Source of the DNA: Ancylothrix sp. D3o
GTDB taxonomy: Bacteria > Cyanobacteriota > Cyanobacteriia > Cyanobacteriales > Oscillatoriaceae
Reading direction: 5' to 3'
Assembly (NCBI RefSeq): GCF_025370775.1
Contig: NZ_JAMXEX010000003.1
Span: 186,001-250,000 of the forward strand
DNA: 64,000 nt
The notes beneath the pieces were generated by a model. The model did no database searches and was not told the DNA's origin. It worked only from the letters and a program-made list of their open reading frames with translations. Below, in pieces: positions 43,612 through 51,355 of the stretch. Made by a program: the position numbers and the translations under genes. The stretch's first letter is position 1. Every line of letters starts with the position of its first letter.

Positions 43612-43857
43612 TTAAATATCGAAGTGCCGGTTAAAACGTGGGTCTATTTTATGGGTTTTCTTTTGGTTACAGGTAAGGCAAAGTGTTTGCAGGTTGCTGA
43701 CATCGTTTGATCCGCCTTTGGCGAGGGGGATAATGTGGTCGATGCTGAGTTGGGTTTCTTGGTGAGTTTTGCCGCAACTTTGGCATTGATAGTTATTGCG
43801 TTGATAGACGTATTTTCTGACTTCTGGGGGGATGGGAATACGGGGAGTTTTGTTCAT
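43612..43857 (-). CDS. HNH endonuclease domain protein
   Basis: An 81-residue stand-alone HNH protein. Two zinc-binding pairs are visible, CQSCG and CLTC, around the core LSIDHIIPLAKGGSNDVSNL, where Asp-His is the HNH catalytic start and Asn the middle residue. The tail KKTHKIDPRFNRHFDI is basic. Stand-alone HNH proteins of this size can be nickases or regulators of unknown target. It lies in an operon between a KGK gene (12 bp upstream) and an RNA methyltransferase gene (2 bp downstream). Confidence 0.92.
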   Translation of the reverse strand: MNKTPRIPIPPEVRKYVYQRNNYQCQSCGKTHQETQLSIDHIIPLAKGGSNDVSNLQTLCLTCNQKKTHKIDPRFNRHFDI

Positions 43858-43869
43858 ATTTTTAGGGGA

Positions 43870-44256
43870 TTAATTTTCGTCTTTCATTAGCCGGCGGATA
43901 TCGTCAAGGGGTGATTCGTTTTCGGGGGGTGCCGGTGTTCCTTCAATTTCTGGATTTTCTGGTTCGTTGGGAGAAAATTCTATGCTGTATTTAATTCTAA
44001 TTGTACCTTCTTGCCATGCCTGAGATCCAATTCTTAAAACCTCGGCATTGACTCCTTTGGTAAACAACAAATAAGATTCATTATCATCATCTATCATCAG
44101 CCCCTCATCAACTAAGGCTTGGAGGTTACTTTTTTCATTATGTTTAATCACTTCTTGGAAGGAGGTTACAAGTTGTTCACTTGTTATTCCCCAACCCCCA
44201 ACAAAACATATTACATCCCCATCGTCTAATTCCACCGGCCTAAATTCCTCACCCAT
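43870..44256 (-). CDS. KGK domain protein, copy 2
   Basis: A 128-residue KGK-domain protein (PF08872), a family of cyanobacteria with no known function. The pattern is EFRPVELDDGDVICFVGG at the start, then VNAEVLRIGSQAWQEGTIRI, KYSIEFSPNEPE and the tail ENESPLDDIRRLM. It is the downstream of two tandem KGK genes; the tail APPENESPLDDIRRLMK is shared with the upstream copy. Promoter-region sequence before both is also nearly identical, showing a duplication of about 590 bp. It is followed by HNH and methyltransferase genes in one operon. Confidence 0.85.
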   Translation of the reverse strand: MGEEFRPVELDDGDVICFVGGWGITSEQLVTSFQEVIKHNEKSNLQALVDEGLMIDDDNESYLLFTKGVNAEVLRIGSQAWQEGTIRIKYSIEFSPNEPENPEIEGTPAPPENESPLDDIRRLMKDEN

Positions 44257-44257
44257 C

Positions 44258-44400
44258 TTTTACCTCCCCCAACTATCTTTTTAGTCTACCATATTCTGCC
44301 ACCCAACTCACCGGCTTTAAATAATTAACCGCAGATGAACGCAGATAAACGCGGATGAGCTATCTGCGTTCATTTACGTTTATCTACGGTTCTTTTAAAC
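44258..44400. repeat. Duplicated upstream block, copy 2, with CCGCAGAT repeat
   Basis: The block from the KGK start to about 44360 nearly equals that at 44848-44950 (CATATTCTGCCACCCAACTC and CACCGGCTTTAAATAATT shared). It runs into a CCGCAGATGAACGCAGATAA repeat and its inverted partner. Confidence 0.85.
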
Positions 44401-44480
44401 TCATCCTTGTTTAAATATCGAATTTTCTGGCTGCTGGGGAGATGAGGAGACGGGGAGTTTTCTTATTTAGCGGTATTTTT

Positions 44481-44846
44481 TTATTCTTTCATTAGCCGGC
44501 GGATGTCGTCTAGGGGTGATTCGTTTTCAGGGGGTGCCGGTGTTTCTTCCTCTTCCTCTGTTAAAAATTCAACTGTTACATTAAATCTTATTTTTCCCTT
44601 TTTCCAATTATCACCTACTCTTAGGATTTCACACTCCATGCCTTTATCAAAACAATGTTCGGACGCTTGTTCAGGAAACTCAGATATTAGCCGATCATAG
44701 TTGAGATAATATAAGAATTGTTCGCCTAAATCTCTATTTAATGCTTTTTTTAAAGCTGACTTAAATACGCTAACTTGCAACAAGTTGCCTGTTAGGGATA
44801 ATACATCACGCTCGTTCAATTCCACCGGCCTAAATTCCTGAGCCAT
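44481..44846 (-). CDS. KGK domain protein, copy 1
   Basis: A 121-residue KGK-domain paralogue of the next gene downstream: AQEFRPVELNERDVLSLTGN, CEILRVGDNWKKGKIRFNVT and tail APPENESPLDDIRRLMKE. The KGK tripeptide that named the family is present here (KKGKIRF) and is EGTIRI in copy 2. The inner part differs much more than the ends, so divergence is uneven. Start ATG at 44846. It is first in the KGK-KGK-HNH-methyltransferase series, but the repeat between copies means co-transcription is uncertain. Confidence 0.84.
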   Translation of the reverse strand: MAQEFRPVELNERDVLSLTGNLLQVSVFKSALKKALNRDLGEQFLYYLNYDRLISEFPEQASEHCFDKGMECEILRVGDNWKKGKIRFNVTVEFLTEEEEETPAPPENESPLDDIRRLMKE

Positions 44847-44847
44847 T

Positions 44848-45014
44848 TTTTACCTCTTTCCAACTATTTTTATAATCTACCATATTCTGCCACCCAACTC
44901 ACCGGCTTTAAATAATTAACCGCAGATGAACGCAGATAAACGCAGATAAATGCAGATGATCTATCAGCCTTCATCTGTGGAGCAGGCATCTTGCCTGCTT
45001 TACATCTGCGGTTA
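44848..45014. repeat. Duplicated upstream block, copy 1, with CCGCAGAT repeat
   Basis: Counterpart of 44258-44400, then a longer CCGCAGAT...AACGCAGATAA array and a GGAGCAGGCATCTTGCCTGC insertion before CATCTGCGGTTAATTT. It lies between the KGK gene and the dynamin-like gene. Confidence 0.85.
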
Positions 45015-45027
45015 ATTTAAACTCTTT

Positions 45028-47415
45028 CTACTCTGCTTTTAAAACAACCACCGGCAACTGAAAACGATCTAAACTCATACTTTGCAAACAGCCATTAAAA
45101 TCGCCAACTGCCTGATTATAAACCCCGATCACCCCTCCCACATTTGCTAAACGTTCCTCATTTTGCTGCAACAACTCCACAGCCTCTTTTTCCAGCGTTT
45201 TTTCTAAATGCGAACGAGCGCGATCATACTGTTGCAAAATTGAATCTTCCAAGTTTTTAACCAACGGCAAAACATGAATCTTCAAAGTCTGATAAAGTGC
45301 CTGCGGAAATGTACTTTGAATTGTCTGTTTTACCTTTGGTTCAAAATCCATTTTCATCAATTGTCGGATTCCTGGTTCTGCATCCACCATACTCCCACAA
45401 TCATACGCCTGCGAGGTTTGCTGTAACACTTGACGAAACTGATAAATTGAAAATGTACCCTCATCATAAAAACGGGAACTTTCTCGCACATATCGGTCAC
45501 ATTCTGTGCTCGCAGCAGCACGAATTGTAAGCTGTACTTTTTCCTCTAAATCTTTAAAAGCTTTCTCAACTCCTGCATCACTTCCCATCAACCGGCACAA
45601 CTCCCGATAATACTCAGATCGGCGTATTTGTTCCTGCAAATAAACAAACCAATTACCAATCGTTTTTTCCGATTCTGTCGCCAAAACTTCCTCTAATTCA
45701 TTCGACAGAAAATAAAATGCTTCTACCAAAATTGCTAATAGTGGCGCAGTCGAATTTCGGGGATGTGCAAGAGTGGCGCGGCGGTATGCTTCCTCGACAG
45801 AAAAACTATTTAAAAGTTCATCTGTCCGCGATACCATTTTAACTTTCAATTTGCGGAAATCTTCGTCAAAAACCGGACATTGGTTTGTAATTACCTGATT
45901 GATTTCTTGACTGATATGCTCATGTAAACCGGCCCCAATTTTTCGCAATTCTTGATTTAAGTGTTCCAACCGCTGATTTTTAATTCCCTCAACTTCCTGC
46001 GGTTGACTTTCTAAATGGCGGTATTGTTCCAAATAATGGCGGCTCAAAGCTACACAAATTGGTTGTAAATCATTTGCCAGCGCTTCAAACAACTGCGGAC
46101 GTTTTTCTTGAGTCAAATAACGGGTAATTGCTGAGCGAAATTCCTCAATCCCACTATCTTTAATTAACTGCTCCAACAAGGGAGAACCCCAATCGCTCAA
46201 AATGCGGATATAATTGTCATTGGAGCTTTCATAGCTATGAAGTGAAATCCGAAAATTGCTCGGTAGTTTGCCAGAACTTACGCAATATTGATTAAAGGCA
46301 TAAACAAATTGTGGGGTTTCTTCTTGCCCATCCAAACCCTTGACACTGGATGCAAAAAGTGTATCTAAACCATAGCGATCCATAATGCCGTTTGTGCGTT
46401 GAATTTGACTGCCCCAAAAACCCAACAAACCACTGGTTTTATAGACTCGGTTGCTATCCCGAAATTGGGTGTTAATTAAGTCATCTAATCGCTGCCGTAA
46501 TTGTCCATTATACCAGGTTTCATCAATGCGATTAAACACATAAAAAACTCGATCTCGAATGCCGGGATTTTGGCTAATTTTTTCGAGTAATTCTGTTTCT
46601 TCGGTTGTCATGTCGCCTTCGGATGCCGGTTTGAGCACACAAACGACTGCTGATGTTTCAGGATCTTCTATTTTCCGATAAGTTAATTCAGCATCTTTTT
46701 TCACCGGCGCATCAATTCCCGGCATATCAATCAAAACATTTCCATCTTTTAAAAGCGGGTGATTGCAATAATATTCAATTCGTTTCAACACCGCGCTATT
46801 GCTTCCCCGCCGCGCATACCCCGCCGCTTCTTTTAAGTTGGAAAAGTTAAACTGTTCCATCGAAAATGTGTTATTATTTGTCGGATGAATTCTCTCTTTG
46901 TTTGCCTCTAACCCTTCCACCAATAACATTAAAGCTTTCGCTTGTTTTGCTCGTTCTGATTTCGCTTCGCCGCCTTCTTTTTGAAGAATTTTTTCGCCAA
47001 ACTCTCTCAAAAGTTTAATCACTTCAGGCTCATTAATTTTGACAAGTCCATTAATTTGCAAACGCTGACATAAAGCAACTGCTTGTTCTTGAATTTCGGC
47101 TAAACTTAAAAACGTCAAAACAACTCTTTCTTTCTCCGGTTCAGAATACTCTATATAACATTCTGTTCCCGTTGCGTGCCCTTCTGCACTATAAAGCAAT
47201 TCTCGCCCCAACAATGCGTTAATCAGCATTGATTTACCGGCACTAAATGCACCCGCAAACACAATCTCAAATTTCGGAGAAATTGCTTTTTTCAGCGAAG
47301 CTTGAACCGAAGTGATGTTTTGTCCTTTTAAAGCCGATTCTTGTTTCAACAATTGCAGAATAGAATTAACCGTAGTTTCCAAATTTTGACAGGATGGCGA
47401 GAGTTGTGTAGTCAT
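45028..47415 (-). CDS. Bacterial dynamin-like protein
   Basis: A 795-residue large GTPase of the dynamin superfamily, which binds and remodels membranes. The GTPase has P-loop FAGAFSAGKSMLINALLG near residue 56, switch-II type VLIDMPGIDAPV, and nucleotide-base motif FNRIDE. A long helical stalk and a C-terminal region rich in coiled coil follow; the paddle or transmembrane region of the Nostoc protein is not obvious. Family members in cyanobacteria are about 700-800 residues. The C-terminus reads SLDRFQLPVVVLKAE. Start ATG at 47415. No paralogue lies next to it. Confidence 0.92.
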   Translation of the reverse strand: MTTQLSPSCQNLETTVNSILQLLKQESALKGQNITSVQASLKKAISPKFEIVFAGAFSAGKSMLINALLGRELLYSAEGHATGTECYIEYSEPEKERVVLTFLSLAEIQEQAVALCQRLQINGLVKINEPEVIKLLREFGEKILQKEGGEAKSERAKQAKALMLLVEGLEANKERIHPTNNNTFSMEQFNFSNLKEAAGYARRGSNSAVLKRIEYYCNHPLLKDGNVLIDMPGIDAPVKKDAELTYRKIEDPETSAVVCVLKPASEGDMTTEETELLEKISQNPGIRDRVFYVFNRIDETWYNGQLRQRLDDLINTQFRDSNRVYKTSGLLGFWGSQIQRTNGIMDRYGLDTLFASSVKGLDGQEETPQFVYAFNQYCVSSGKLPSNFRISLHSYESSNDNYIRILSDWGSPLLEQLIKDSGIEEFRSAITRYLTQEKRPQLFEALANDLQPICVALSRHYLEQYRHLESQPQEVEGIKNQRLEHLNQELRKIGAGLHEHISQEINQVITNQCPVFDEDFRKLKVKMVSRTDELLNSFSVEEAYRRATLAHPRNSTAPLLAILVEAFYFLSNELEEVLATESEKTIGNWFVYLQEQIRRSEYYRELCRLMGSDAGVEKAFKDLEEKVQLTIRAAASTECDRYVRESSRFYDEGTFSIYQFRQVLQQTSQAYDCGSMVDAEPGIRQLMKMDFEPKVKQTIQSTFPQALYQTLKIHVLPLVKNLEDSILQQYDRARSHLEKTLEKEAVELLQQNEERLANVGGVIGVYNQAVGDFNGCLQSMSLDRFQLPVVVLKAE

Positions 47416-47593
47416 TTTTGGTAGTTCCTGAATAAGAAGCGAACAACCGCCGGCTTATTTGCTTAAACCGGCCAGTCTATTTCCCGATTATCTCACATCA
47501 CCTACAACCCAAACCGGCAATTTTCCCGAAGCGAAGATGGGTTTTATTTTTCTCTCGCCAAAAAATAAAACCTTAGTAAAAACCCTGTCAATT

Positions 47594-48220
47594 TTACTTA
47601 GTTGAACGCTTCAAAACTTCCTTACGAATTGCCTCTAAATTAGCCCCCATTGCCCCTTGAAAAATATCATAAAATATGCCTTCAGGCGTGCCTTCTTTGG
47701 GTTTAACTTCCACCTCTTGCGTAATTAAAATTTTCGTTATTTCACCCCCAGGATAGTCAGAAACAGGCTCAATTTTCCATGAACCTTGAAGTTTACCTAA
47801 ATCTCCCTCAATTAACCGAAAATCAATTTGCTTCTTATCAATCTCAGTATTCTCTGTACGAATGCGAGACTGTACATCCACTAAAACAATTTTCCGCTTA
47901 CTAACTTGCTCAACAATTTTGCGGTTTCCATTGGTTTCTAACAACTTAGAAGAAATCACATTCGGCAAAAAAGTGTACAGATTATCATAATCTGTTAAAA
48001 CATTCCAAACCGCCTCAGAAGTCGCCTCAACTAACACCTTTCCGACAAATTTTCCCTCAGCGCCGGTGACAACAGTTTTGCCTTCTCGTAAAGCAACTCT
48101 TTCCTCCACCGGCAAACGATCCACCGGCCCATCAAAAAGTTGCGCCTGTACCGGAGAGCCTGTTAAACTTACCATTAAACTCAGCGCAAATAAACCTGCA
48201 AAACTGAAACGATTTTTCAT
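47594..48220 (-). CDS. Exported SRPBCC (START-like) family protein
   Basis: A 208-residue protein with a signal peptide (MKNRFSFAGLFALSLMVSLT, cleavage near GSPVQAQ) and an SRPBCC domain, the helix-grip fold of polyketide cyclases. Family segments are VLVEATSEAVWNVLTDYDNLY, FLPNVISSKLLETNGN and WKIEPVSDYPGGEITKI. The fold binds hydrophobic ligands; periplasmic or thylakoid-lumen members are seen in cyanobacteria. The ligand is unknown. It is 45 bp downstream of a PD-(D/E)XK nuclease gene on the same strand. Confidence 0.86.
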   Translation of the reverse strand: MKNRFSFAGLFALSLMVSLTGSPVQAQLFDGPVDRLPVEERVALREGKTVVTGAEGKFVGKVLVEATSEAVWNVLTDYDNLYTFLPNVISSKLLETNGNRKIVEQVSKRKIVLVDVQSRIRTENTEIDKKQIDFRLIEGDLGKLQGSWKIEPVSDYPGGEITKILITQEVEVKPKEGTPEGIFYDIFQGAMGANLEAIRKEVLKRSTK

Positions 48221-48265
48221 GCTTTTATCGAGAATTGCTCATCAAAAAATTATCCTAATAACTTA

Positions 48266-49060
48266 CTACAAATCTAAGACTAATTGCAATCCCCGCTGCT
48301 TTTTAGCATTTTCTGGCAAAGGTTCTGGATTTTCTTGCACCGCCGAACAATACCGAGAATAAGAACAAGTTGAACAATGCTCACCCGGTGCCGGTTCCCA
48401 CACACAATCCTCGCGCAATCTCAAAGCAAGTTCACTAATTGTTTCTTCTACCAATACCTTCTGATACTCACCACAATCAAAAGTAATTTTATCACCTGTT
48501 CGCAGATAAAGCAAACTAAGACACTTCAAACTTTTGCCATATTTTTTCTCCAAAGCCAAATAATATAACCCTAACTGTAAATCAACTTCCTCTGGCAAAA
48601 ACTCCTTAACCTTCTTACTAGACTTATAATCAATCAACTCTAACCCATCCTCTAACCAATCAATGCGATCATAACGTCCCGACAGCGCAAACTCAATATT
48701 TGCTATTGCCAAATTAGCTTTAATTTGCCCCTCCACCGCCAGAGGTTTTCGCATTGCTGTTTCGGTAGCAATAAAAAAATCATAATAAAAATTGAGAATT
48801 TCTTCACCTTCTTGAACTTGAGCCGGTTTCAACTTTGAAGTGTGCTGACTCCAGCACTTTTCTATCCAACTTCTCGGCGGTTTTGGTTCTAAATAAGACC
48901 ATTTCCAATAAATATCAGCCAAAGTGTTATGCAAAGCATTGCCTAAAGCATCCGCACCCCCAAAACTCTTAGGCTTTATTCCCCTTTCATAGCGGAAATA
49001 ATAAGCTTGCGGACATTGTTGATAGGACTGCAATTTTGTCGCAGATAATTGATAAGCCAT
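48266..49060 (-). CDS. PD-(D/E)XK nuclease with Cas4/AddB-type iron-sulfur cysteines
   Basis: A 264-residue RecB-type nuclease. The nuclease core shows GNALHNTL (motif His), ALSGRYDRIDWLEDGLELIDYK split here as SGRYDRID and LELIDYKSS, with Asp, Glu/Asp and Lys of the PD-(D/E)XK active site. Cysteines at YQQCPQ near residue 16 and CSTCSYSRYC near 235 form the four-cysteine pattern that holds a 4Fe-4S cluster in Cas4 and AddB. It is not next to cas genes and no CRISPR was seen, so it is likely a repair or recombination nuclease. Start ATG at 49060. Confidence 0.87.
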   Translation of the reverse strand: MAYQLSATKLQSYQQCPQAYYFRYERGIKPKSFGGADALGNALHNTLADIYWKWSYLEPKPPRSWIEKCWSQHTSKLKPAQVQEGEEILNFYYDFFIATETAMRKPLAVEGQIKANLAIANIEFALSGRYDRIDWLEDGLELIDYKSSKKVKEFLPEEVDLQLGLYYLALEKKYGKSLKCLSLLYLRTGDKITFDCGEYQKVLVEETISELALRLREDCVWEPAPGEHCSTCSYSRYCSAVQENPEPLPENAKKQRGLQLVLDL

Positions 49061-49148
49061 AATTTACAACCTCTGGAAAATTGACTTGCATTTCCTCACC
49101 CTCAGCTTAGCCAAAATTCGCCCAAATTTCCAAGCCAAAAATATTGTC

Positions 49149-49571
49149 TTATTTCCCCAAATCTTCAACCCCAGCAAGCGCAAGAATTCGCTGCCAATGT
49201 GCCTCAGAAACCGCTACCACCGAAAGACGCGATAACCGAATTAAATCAAAACCCTCAAAATCCTTATCAGCCTTAATTTCTGCCAAAGTCACAAATTTTT
49301 TTACTCGCCGCACAGCACGCACATCTACCACAACACGCTTAGGATCATTTAAGGCTGGATCGGGGTAAGCTTCGCTCATTATTTCCGCAATTCCTACAAC
49401 TTGTCTTTGTTTGCCGGTATGGTAAAATAACGCTAAATCACCAGGCATCATAGAACGCATATTTTTGAGAGCTAAAGCATTATTAACTCCATTCCAAACT
49501 GCCTTAGTTTCCTGAACTAAATCTGTATAAGAATACTCATCAGGTTCGCTTTTTAACAACCAATAATTCAT
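49149..49571 (-). CDS. EVE domain protein
   Basis: A 140-residue EVE-domain (PUA-like) protein: MNYWLLKSEPDEYSYTDLVQ, WNGVNNALALKNMRSMMPGD, LALFYHTGKQRQVVGIAEIM. The family binds modified bases in DNA or RNA, mostly by analogy with YTH readers. Normal length, and it contains the aromatic cage region (WNGV and FYHTG). Stands alone on the minus strand. Function here unknown. Confidence 0.93.
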   Translation of the reverse strand: MNYWLLKSEPDEYSYTDLVQETKAVWNGVNNALALKNMRSMMPGDLALFYHTGKQRQVVGIAEIMSEAYPDPALNDPKRVVVDVRAVRRVKKFVTLAEIKADKDFEGFDLIRLSRLSVVAVSEAHWQRILALAGVEDLGK

Positions 49572-49699
49572 AGTAGTGATGAAGGTTTGGGGATTGGGGA
49601 AAAGGCAAAAAACATCAAGTCAAACTCCAAAGCAGTTACTAAAACTGTAACCTATCGAACCTACAGGATTAAGCAGTGCCACAGTAGAACCATACAACA

Positions 49700-49745
49700 A
49701 AAAGCATCTGTAAGAGTGGCGCGGGCATCTTGCCAGCGATTGCTG
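49700..49745. repeat. Fragment of the GGGCGGGCATCTTGCCCGCC-type repeat
   Basis: GAGTGGCGCGGGCATCTTGCCAGCG is a degraded relative of the element seen within the repeat at 31390. It lies between the EVE gene and the SIMPL gene. Confidence 0.55.
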
Positions 49746-49814
49746 ATTACCGCCGCAGGCGAGACACCGGCACCACTGAGATGCAAAAATTATTGAGTGA
49801 GGAGAAAATTATCC

Positions 49815-50597
49815 ATGTCTGTAAATCTTGCAAGCTTAAGCAAAATTAGCTCTCGAACCGTCCTGCAAGTTTTGCCCATAGCCTTGAGTTTGCTAAGCTT
49901 GAGTTTAACATTGCCAGTATTGGCTCAACAGCGAAACCCACAAGAGCAAAATCAAATTATCCAAGGAGTACCCGTGCGAACCTTAACAGTAACCGGCAGA
50001 GGTGTAGAATTAATCCCGACAACCATCACCCAAGTGCGCTTAGGCGTAGAAGTTCAGGCAAAAACAGCCCAAGAAGCACAACAAGAAGCCGCCAAACGTT
50101 CAACAGCCGTCGTGACATTATTAAAATCGCGGAATGTGGAAAAATTGGAAACCACCGGCATTAATTTAAACCCAATTTATAGCTATGAAAATAACACCCA
50201 AAAACTCACCGGCTATAGTGCCACAAATACCGTTAGTTTTCGTATTCCCACCGGCAACGCAGGAAACCTATTAGACGAAGCCGTAAAAGCCGGTGCAACA
50301 CGCATTGATGGAGTAAGTTTTATAGCTTCAGACAGTGCAATTTCCACAGCCCAACAACAAGCCTTAAAAGAAGCAACACAAGACGCACAAAAACAAGCAG
50401 ATGCCGTTTTGAGCGCCTTGAATTTAAGAGCAGGAGAAGTTATAGGCATACAAATTAATGGAGCCTATGCACCGCCGCCGGTGCCGGTGCCGATGCCAAA
50501 ATTTGCCGATGCAAGAGCAGAAATGGCAGCCTCAACACCAATAGAGGGAGGTGAGCAGCAAGTCGAAGCAAGCGTCACCCTGCAAATAAGATATTGA
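49815..50597 (+). CDS. SIMPL (DUF541) domain exported protein
   Basis: A 260-residue exported SIMPL-domain protein: a hydrophobic signal LPIALSLLSLSLTLPVLAQQ near residues 17-38, then RTLTVTGRGVELIPTTITQV, AKRSTAVVTLLKSRNVEKLE, and IYSYENNTQKLTGYSATNTV. The family is periplasmic or outer-membrane facing with no clear function. The ATG at 49815 has AGGAG about 10 bases upstream; a GTG at 49797 adds six basic residues and would also read. A proline-rich stretch PPPVPVPMP lies near the end. Convergent with the ssb gene. Confidence 0.88.
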   Translation: MSVNLASLSKISSRTVLQVLPIALSLLSLSLTLPVLAQQRNPQEQNQIIQGVPVRTLTVTGRGVELIPTTITQVRLGVEVQAKTAQEAQQEAAKRSTAVVTLLKSRNVEKLETTGINLNPIYSYENNTQKLTGYSATNTVSFRIPTGNAGNLLDEAVKAGATRIDGVSFIASDSAISTAQQQALKEATQDAQKQADAVLSALNLRAGEVIGIQINGAYAPPPVPVPMPKFADARAEMAASTPIEGGEQQVEASVTLQIRY

Positions 50598-50611
50598 GGC
50601 AGAATAGGCGG

Positions 50612-50986
50612 CTAAATTTCGCCACCCGCATAGCCGGTGCCACCGTTCATCATAGCCGCCTCGTTATCGCGTTTAGAACCCAAGAGATCCAACTTCTCAA
50701 CTTTAATCACCGGCTTAGAACGTTGGGAGCCGGAGTTGCGATCTTGCCAATAGTCAAATTTTAGAGAGCCGGTGACACCGATTAAACTACCCTTGCGGAC
50801 ATAGCTACCAGCAATCTCTGCCGTTTTTCCCCAAATTTCCAAAGTAAACCAATCAGGCTCCTCTTTATTACGAGTTCTTCTGTCAACCGCTAACGTTAAA
50901 TTGCACTTAACAGTACCAGACTCAAAATATTTCATGTCAGGGTCTTGGCCGGCACGGCCTACCAAATGGACGATATTAAGACTCAT
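50612..50986 (-). CDS. ssb: Single-stranded DNA-binding protein
   Basis: A 124-residue OB-fold protein: NIVHLVGRAGQDPDMKYFES, GTVKCNLTLAVDRRTRNKEE, PDWFTLEIWGKTAEIAGSYV, then KGSLIGVTGSL. This is a standard SSB core. Most SSBs end in an acidic tail of the D-x-D-D-x-P-F type that recruits partners; here the protein ends MMNGGTGYAGGEI, without it. It is therefore probably a second, specialised SSB, or the cyanobacterial short form. It is convergent with the SIMPL gene and divergent from mreB. Confidence 0.93.
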   Translation of the reverse strand: MSLNIVHLVGRAGQDPDMKYFESGTVKCNLTLAVDRRTRNKEEPDWFTLEIWGKTAEIAGSYVRKGSLIGVTGSLKFDYWQDRNSGSQRSKPVIKVEKLDLLGSKRDNEAAMMNGGTGYAGGEI

Positions 50987-51355
50987 ATTGCTTGTATGTC
51001 TTGATGTGCTGCACTGATCTTAGCTAAGGATCGACACAGTAAGTAACTTAGGGGTGATTGTTGATAGTTGCGGTGGTTTTTCGAGTAACCGAACGGAACT
51101 TAAAAAAAAACAACACCTGCGCCCCTTGAAAAAAAAAGCGGGCCTCTCTACAATAGCGGGCAGAGCGGCAATTGGCCATCACATTACCCGGATTGGGTAG
51201 GCGAAGCAATGGATGATCCTTATAACTTGCGAGTCAGTTGGCCAAAAAAAATAGCGGCCCAGACTAGACTCAGGGGAAAAAACGTAATAAAATCCAGCAC
51301 GGCTACATCAGTAGTTACACAAAAAAAGCATTTGATTTTGGGGGCGTAGAAACTT
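50987..51355. other. Intergenic region between ssb and mreB
   Basis: About 370 bp without a gene. It contains the mreB promoter at 51126-51154 and about 200 bp of leader before the mreB GTG. The ssb promoter is not obvious. Confidence 0.5.
51126..51154 (+). promoter_or_regulatory. mreB promoter
   Basis: TTGAAA (51126-51131) and TACAAT (51149-51154) are separated by 17 bp, close to sigma-70 consensus. It predicts a leader of about 195 nt before the mreB start. Confidence 0.7.

Noticed and set aside
48266-49060. Cas4 of a CRISPR system
   Set aside because: The cysteine pattern fits Cas4, but there are no cas genes or arrays in the window.
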